Positions 42,922 to 47,390 of a stretch of 47,390 nucleotides of DNA are shown piece by piece (positions within the stretch are counted from its first letter, which is position 1; the number at the start of each line of letters is the position of its first letter). The stretch comes from Knufia peltigerae. Taxonomy: Eukaryota; Ascomycota; Eurotiomycetes; Chaetothyriales; Trichomeriaceae. The notes beneath the pieces were generated by a model. The model was given only the letters and a program-made list of their open reading frames with translations, did not search any database and was not told the DNA's origin. The stretch spans positions 1-47,390 of the forward strand of contig JAPDRN010000194.1 in the NCBI GenBank assembly GCA_030247855.1, in the 5' to 3' direction. A program made the position numbers and the translations under genes.

Positions 42922-43936
42922 ATGGTAGCTATCAAAACTTCAGTACTCCTCTGGGCTACAGTAGCCACCCTCACTTTGGCATATCCTGGTCAAGAGCAAG
43001 GATGGCAAGGCTCTGGAGGAGACAGCATGAAGCACAGCGGTGAATACCAAGGTGGAAACTCTGGTGGAAGTGGCCACGGTGGCCAAGAATACGGAGGCGG
43101 TAATCAAGGTGGACAGGGTCACGGTGGTCGAGGATATGACGGTCAGGGATGGAAAGATAATCATGGCCCTCAAGGTGGTGGCGCAGGCCAAGGTCAGGGC
43201 ATGCAGGACCATGGTGATCATAGTCGAGGTAACAACAAAGGCAACCGCGCTCGAGATGAAGATTTCGCGCACGAGCATGCAAACCTTGGAGACTGGGTTA
43301 AACAAGGGTTCGGCCATGGTGATCAGGGGCGCACAGGAGGATCTGATGGCAAGGGCAATCACCCTCGGGACTACCATCCCAGTGGACACGAGAGCCAACA
43401 TGAGCACGGCGGAGAAGGCTTGGGTCACACTGGAGAGCACCAGGGCCAAGGTTTCGGTAATGGCAACCATCCTCGAGATTTCCAACCCGGTGAACACGGA
43501 GAGCAGCACAATCAGCATGGTCAAGACCACGGAGACCACGGGAATCACGAACATGGTTTCCCTCATCACCTCCGTACTCGTGCCACCGAGCTCGGTGTGT
43601 ACGAGTGTAGCCATCAAAACTGGGTCATGCCTTGCAAGTGGACTCCTCTGAAGGACGGACAATGCTACAATAGGTCAATACTCCCTTCGACCCCTATATT
43701 GTCAGGGGAACTTTGCTGACTCAAGTCACAGGATGTACGATTCCAACGGATCGATGGGTCCCGACAAGGGCTTCACTTGCGCCGTTTATGAACAAAAGGA
43801 CTGCAACGACAAGGGCTGGGTCACTGCTCCAGGTTGGAAGTACCCTGGAACCCCCAACTATCACACGTCTCAGTTCTTGGAAGATTATGGTAGGTTGGGG
43901 AACGGTATAATCAGTATCAAGTGCAAGAAGAGCTAG
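42922..43936 (+). CDS. Secreted His/Gly-rich protein with a C-terminal crystallin-like cysteine domain
   Basis: Exons 42922..43673 and 43732..43936 with a 58-nt intron give 318 residues. A signal peptide spans residues 1-20 (cut after TLTLA). Residues 21-215 are rich in Gly, His, Gln, Asp and Asn, with tandem motifs such as GNHPRD twice (145-150, 181-186), each followed by a Gly/His/Gln-rich block. A dibasic-like site, RTRA at 218-221, may be a Kex2-type processing point. The last 95 residues hold six Cys (229, 238, 248, 267, 275, 315), with CSHQNWVMPC, GPDKGFTCAVYEQKDC and a final KCKKS. This spacing recalls the small secreted beta/gamma-crystallin-like proteins of ascomycetes. That family call is inference. 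The His-rich part could bind metal ions. It could be a cell-wall or effector-like protein; function is unproven. Confidence 0.75.
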
Positions 43937-44258
43937 GGACTTGTAGCTTGATGGAGCCGAGAGAGCATGAGTTGCCGTGGACGCATGGTAACTTTTGAGA
44001 TGAAGATAGTCCTGGGTTTTGACTTCTTGCATGCCGACCAAGAGCTTGACCTGGGCCTATGCTAGAAAGTACAAGTCTACTGCTGATTACTATCCTCGCT
44101 TCCACTTCGTAACCGTCCTTGTACTCGTAACATCGTTCTTGGGTCTGCAAGCAAGGCTAGCCACCTACCGCAACCGCAAGGCCGGAACTTTTTTGTACCT
44201 CCAGTACAATTACGAGCCGCCACCCAAACTCCCAAGGATCTCCGGATGACGTAGTTAG

Positions 44259-44549
44259 AGAAACGATCCCCCCGACATCATCGATCTCGCCGGCGACGCC
44301 TCCTCCTCCTCCTCCTCCTCCTCCTCCTCCTCCTCCTCCTCCTCCTCCTCCCCCTTCCACCCATGGCCACCGACGCTACTTCGTCCTCCGGTAACAATTT
44401 CAAGTTCTTATAAACCACTCATCTTACGGGATCATCCGTCATCGGGTCAGATGGCCCCAAGTCTATTCGAGCCCCTTAGCAAGAAAACAGGTTTCGCATC
44501 TACGTTGGTGATGCTTGATTGGCAAGAAGTTTCTTCTCACCTCCTGTAA
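44259..44549 (+). other. Open frame without a start codon, containing a poly-serine run
   Basis: After a TAG at 44256, this frame is open for 96 codons. It begins RNDPPDIIDLAGDA, runs through a serine repeat made by the CTC tract, and ends DWQEVSSHLL. The first ATG is late, in QMAPSLFEP. It may be a remnant of a gene or chance opening. I recognise no family. Confidence 0.2.
44299..44350. repeat. CCT/CTC trinucleotide microsatellite, about 17 units
   Basis: An uninterrupted tract on the plus strand, 52 nt long, ending in a short C run. It lies in non-coding DNA or in the ATG-less frame described separately. Confidence 0.95.
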
Positions 44550-44797
44550 AGCCAACGGGAGAGTTGTCAACGCTTGCATTGTTCAACTGTTTTTGACTCG
44601 CGTAGATCGTTTGCGGCTTCCTACTCGACCATCTGAGAGAGCTGCGGTTCGTGATAGTCCCGTGGCTGCCGGGAACACACCCTCTTTTCATGCACCATGA
44701 CATCGTCATTTCAGACTGTAAAGGACAGAATGGGGGAAGGAACAATCCCATGTAAAATCAAAAAGCCCAAGGTATATCTCGGATTCTGAGAATTGCA

Positions 44798-44806
44798 TAT
44801 ATATAA
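44798..44806 (+). promoter_or_regulatory. Candidate TATA box of the GRG1-like gene
   Basis: TATATATAA lies 160 bp upstream of the ATG at 44966. Pyrimidine- and AC-rich sequence follows, as expected for the leader of a strongly expressed small fungal gene. Confidence 0.5.
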
Positions 44807-44965
44807 TCCTAGTCCTTTGACCGGATCAACATTTCCAATTCTCCATCGTTATCCACTGTCCCAAATATCCTTTGATACCTTTGGCCTTGCAGACTTCAAT
44901 TGAGCCTCTGAAAACAAAACACAGCATCACTACTATTACTACCACTCCAAGTACCTCTTGCAAAC

Positions 44966-45380
44966 ATGAATGCCATCAGGTATGTGTATCACATGAACAC
45001 CTTGAAGAGAGGCATCATCTTTGTGCTCTACCAACCCAGAAACGGACAAGACCAAAATGTCCACTAACACGTCCGATGATCAGAAATACCGGAAATTGGA
45101 TCTCCCACAAGACCCAAGGAGGTGCTCACGCTGCCAGCAAGGAGACGAACAAGCAGTAAGTCTTTTGTCACCAGGCACAGCATATACCATGTCGCCGCCG
45201 CGAGACCGAAAGACTTTGAGAACTGACCTCGTCAACTGTCGCAGGATCGCAAAGGACCCAAATGTCCGTTCCTCCACACGACTCCGAGCTGCTGGCGATG
45301 CCATCAAGGACAAGATCCACGAATCTTCCCACAAGCGCGCGGCCGACGTCGACAAACATGCTGCCAAGCACAATTACTAG
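44966..45380 (+). CDS. GRG1/CCG-1-family small protein (glucose-repressible, clock-controlled)
   Basis: Three exons, 44966..44979 (14 nt), 45084..45155 and 45245..45380, give 73 residues. Introns are 104 nt (GTATGT...ATCAG) and 89 nt (GTAAGT...CGCAG). The spliced product begins MNAIRNTGNWISHKTQGGAH, contains AASKETNKQIAKDPNV, and ends KRAADVDKHAAKHNY. It matches Neurospora GRG-1/CCG-1, a small hydrophilic protein of about 70 residues whose gene is strongly induced by glucose starvation and by the clock. The biochemical role is unknown. Unspliced frames across this region encode unrelated sequence, and only this splicing produces the whole family pattern, so I trust it. A TATA box stands 160 bp upstream. 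The tiny first exon (MNAI plus part of Arg) is easy to miss. Confidence 0.92.
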
Positions 45381-46211
45381 ATGGACGAGCGAGCACCGAT
45401 GCCAGCCAACCGTCACAATCACCTCTTCCTCCTTTGACCGTTGACGGTAATGAGCATTTCAGTCGTCAACTCCCAAAAGCTGCAACAGAGGAGGATGTTG
45501 ATGATGATGGACAAGAAAGACACCTTTAGGTAATTTCTTTCCTGTGGGTGATTTCGACATGACGATGAACTGGTTGTTGTGATAAAGGGGCCCGCCGTTA
45601 TGAAGATGAAGGAGTTCCTGCTGTTGTTGCTGTTGGGATAACCCTGTACTATTAGTTTCATGAGTATGATGAAGTGAATGATGAATAGTTTTCCTTCCTA
45701 TTCAAGATCCATACAAGCTTCCCGGATATCTGTGCTATAGTAGAATGTCTGCTTAAAGGTGGAGGACACTCACCGGATCAATCAATACCACGAAATTCAT
45801 GTACAGTCATGGTGCATCGCGTTATGGTTCCAACGACGGGAGCTTTGGGTGTACCTGCTTCGGGTGGTGATCGTTTCAATACACCCATATCTACTGACGT
45901 GAACAGGCCAGCATGAGCAATAGGTCAACGGAGACAGCGTCAGCAATGAAAAACGCCGGCATCGTTTTGTGGTTTGCATGTTCATCTTTTTTTTCTTCTC
46001 TCTTTCCTTGTAGGCTATTGGATAGCTTCCCTATATACAATCCACTGCATGCGTGCACTTCACAGGCATAAACAGGGCCACACGTTTCAACGCTCTTCAC
46101 AGTACTGTGGACTTCCCGTGTGTGTGTGTGTGTGTGTGTGACCGATCGTCTCCCCCCCCCCATCCCCGATCTTCCTTTGGCTCTTTCTTTTTCCCCAAGC
46201 TTATTATTCAT
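45381..46211. other. Intergenic region between convergent genes
   Basis: This holds 831 bp of two 3' flanks. It includes a GT dinucleotide repeat (46118-46140) and a C run (about 46152-46161). No gene is supported. Confidence 0.4.
46118..46140. repeat. GT dinucleotide microsatellite, about 11 units
   Basis: An uninterrupted alternating GT tract of 23 nt, about 70 bp beyond the stop of the NDUFS4 gene and probably in its 3' UTR. Confidence 0.9.
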
Positions 46212-47049
46212 TTATTTGGTCTTGATGTGTTTCAACGGGCCCGGCTCGTGGACAAAGTTGTTGGCGTAGGCCTTTGGTACGAACCGTCTCTCGTTGGGCT
46301 CTTGGACGTACCACTCGTAACCTTGTTTCTCGGCGAAGGAGACGGCGTCGTCTCTGGACTTGAAGTTGAGTTTGGTCCCCTGCATGAAATCCCCCGAGGA
46401 CTGCCAACCCATCAACGGATTCTCCCACCGGTGACCTTTGGGCAAAGGGTCCCAGTCCATCCGCCAGGCGTGACCACCCCACGTCCCGGATTGTGTGGCA
46501 GGTCGGACCGGTTTGTAGATCCTAGAAGAACAAGAAAAAAGAGCTCATTGTTAGCACTTCGACATCTCAACTCGGGTCCAAATCCTTGAGGTGTGTTTTG
46601 TTTTTCCCTCAAAGCAGGGTTCGGGGGAGGGTTTTCGGAGTCTTTTTTTGGGGGGGGGCATACCTGACCGTCCTGGCTTGTAGGTCGACTGGAGCTCCTG
46701 AGAGTACGGCCGCGGGTGTGGTCTCGCCAGGTTCGCTGCCGTTCATGACTCGCTTCGGGACTGGGGAGTAGGTGGACGTTCCGTGGTCTATGGTGGCGGT
46801 GTAGTCTGGCTGGTGGTCCGGGTGGTATCCTTCGACGGCGACACCACCTTCGGGCTGACGGGCGACCTCGACCATGGAGGCTTGGTCCTCGGTCATCTGC
46901 ATCGCCTGGACGTCCGGGATAGCTTTAGGGTCGGGTTCACCCAGTCGCCGTTGCGGCGTCGATGATAGCCATCTCGTCGACGATCGCGGAATCTGTGTGG
47001 TGCACGCTCGTGAGAGCCGGAGGGAACTCTGCGAGCGTAAAAAAGACAT
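46212..47049 (-). CDS. NDUFS4: Mitochondrial complex I 18/21-kDa accessory subunit (NDUFS4 homologue)
   Basis: Exons 47049..46664 and 46521..46212, joined through a 142-nt intron (GTATGC...TTCTAG), give 231 residues. The splice creates the family phrase ARTVRIYKPVRPATQSGTWG. The N-terminus, SFLRSQSSLRLSRACTTQIPRSSTRWLSS, is a classic mitochondrial presequence. An upstream in-frame ATG at 47139 would add 30 residues that do not fit a presequence. The conserved domain follows as WRMDWDPLPKGHRWENPLMGWQSS, then LNFKSRDDAVSFAEKQGYEWYV and RRFVPKAYANNFVH, as in NDUFS4 and Neurospora's 21-kDa subunit. It stabilises the N-module/Q-module junction of NADH:ubiquinone oxidoreductase in the inner membrane. 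The intron contains a long run of G on the plus strand near 46650. Symbol given by homology. Confidence 0.95.
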
Positions 47050-47390
47050 GGCTCGGTGGTGCGTTGGAACGGGGAGCGAAGAGCAAATGCACGAGCAGTC
47101 ATTCGAAGGTCGAGCGCAGTCTGCGGTCCTTGGGGGCATCTGGACGCCAAGTTCTAGCTATGCGGCTTATCCTTGATTGGGGAGCACTGTGGTGCCGCTA
47201 TTGCGTGAGCTTCAATTGCGCGGCTACCTATTGGGCAATTGTCCCGTATCCAAGTCGAAGCTCTACTAAAGCAGCCTGCTACCAAACCTCGGTCCGTATC
47301 AAAAGCCCAGATTCCTTCTCTCAGGTACTCCGTACTAATGGTCAATCTACACATCTCGTGCCGTTGATCCCGAACGTAGTTAATCAGGTT
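47050..47390. promoter_or_regulatory. Upstream region of the NDUFS4 gene
   Basis: The last 341 bp form the 5' flank of the minus-strand complex I gene. A TACTCCGTA copy is at 47326-47334, about 280 bp upstream of the start. Nothing else is supported before the window ends. Confidence 0.4.

Larger units (their letters stand above)
43937..44965. other. Intergenic region with CTC repeat
   Basis: About 1 kb between two plus-strand genes. It contains a CTC microsatellite, an ATG-less open frame around it (44259-44549), one TACTCGTA (44122-44129) and the TATA element of the next gene. Confidence 0.45.

Noticed and set aside
1..47390. tRNA, rRNA, CRISPR or transposon features
   Set aside because: I looked for T-loop-like GGTTCGA motifs, terminal inverted or long direct repeats, transposase or reverse-transcriptase motifs and spaced repeats on both strands, and saw none convincing. 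A tRNA scan and a repeat search would settle it.

Overview
The window is nuclear DNA of a filamentous ascomycete (Pezizomycotina). The basis is protein-coding genes with short (about 45-75 nt) GT-AG introns, compact spacing on both strands, RAD5, TFIIA-gamma and mitochondrial complex I genes of fungal type, and several families known mainly from filamentous fungi (fungal rhodopsin-domain receptor, GRG1/CCG-1 small protein, MNRKQRR-type membrane protein, small secreted crystallin-like protein). Eurotiomycetes such as Chaetothyriales would fit, but this is a low-confidence impression. I see no transposon, rRNA, tRNA, CRISPR array or secondary-metabolite core gene.

Layout. 31-1329 (-) multi-pass membrane protein; 3623-5450 (-) divergent hexokinase-family protein; 6694-7550 (+) GILT-type thiol reductase; 7694-8017 (-) small probable mitochondrial protein; 8411-8908 (+) TFIIA gamma subunit; 9542-10661 (+) conserved fungal protein of unknown function; 11621-12565 (-) PNPOx-like flavoprotein; 13567-14295 (+) GNAT-like acetyltransferase; 14625-15974 (+) RING protein resembling SUMO-targeted ubiquitin ligases; 16720-18765 (-) CorA-type magnesium transporter; 19326-20846 (+) CofD/UPF0052 protein; 20920-22176 (-) NDUFAF6-like complex I assembly factor; 22522-26004 (+) RAD5; 26515-27555 (+) extended SDR reductase; 28803-30718 (+) sulfite-oxidase-family molybdoenzyme with four apparent one-base frameshifts; 31786-33504 (-) LDB19/ART1 alpha-arrestin; 36773-37534 (-) membrane protein; 38303-38818 (+) hotdog thioesterase; 39443-40820 (-) rhodopsin-domain seven-helix protein; 42922-43936 (+) secreted His/Gly-rich protein; 44966-45380 (+) GRG1/CCG-1 homologue; 46212-47049 (-) complex I NDUFS4 subunit.

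The genes are mostly unrelated housekeeping or single-function loci rather than a cluster. Two concern complex I (NDUFAF6-like and NDUFS4) and two are RING proteins tied to DNA repair or SUMO biology (RAD5, the STUbL-like protein), but they are not adjacent pairs. NDUFAF6-like and RAD5 share one 345-bp divergent promoter. The CorA and CofD genes are divergent over 560 bp.

The most notable signals are: a 9-mer (TACTCCGTA or its complement) found eight times, always between genes; four single-base insertions packed into 365 bp of the molybdoenzyme gene; a 20-nt internal exon in the rhodopsin-domain gene; a 14-nt first exon in the GRG1 gene; and a secreted protein joining a His/Gly-rich repeat to a six-cysteine domain. 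I did not find a convincing new multi-gene system.
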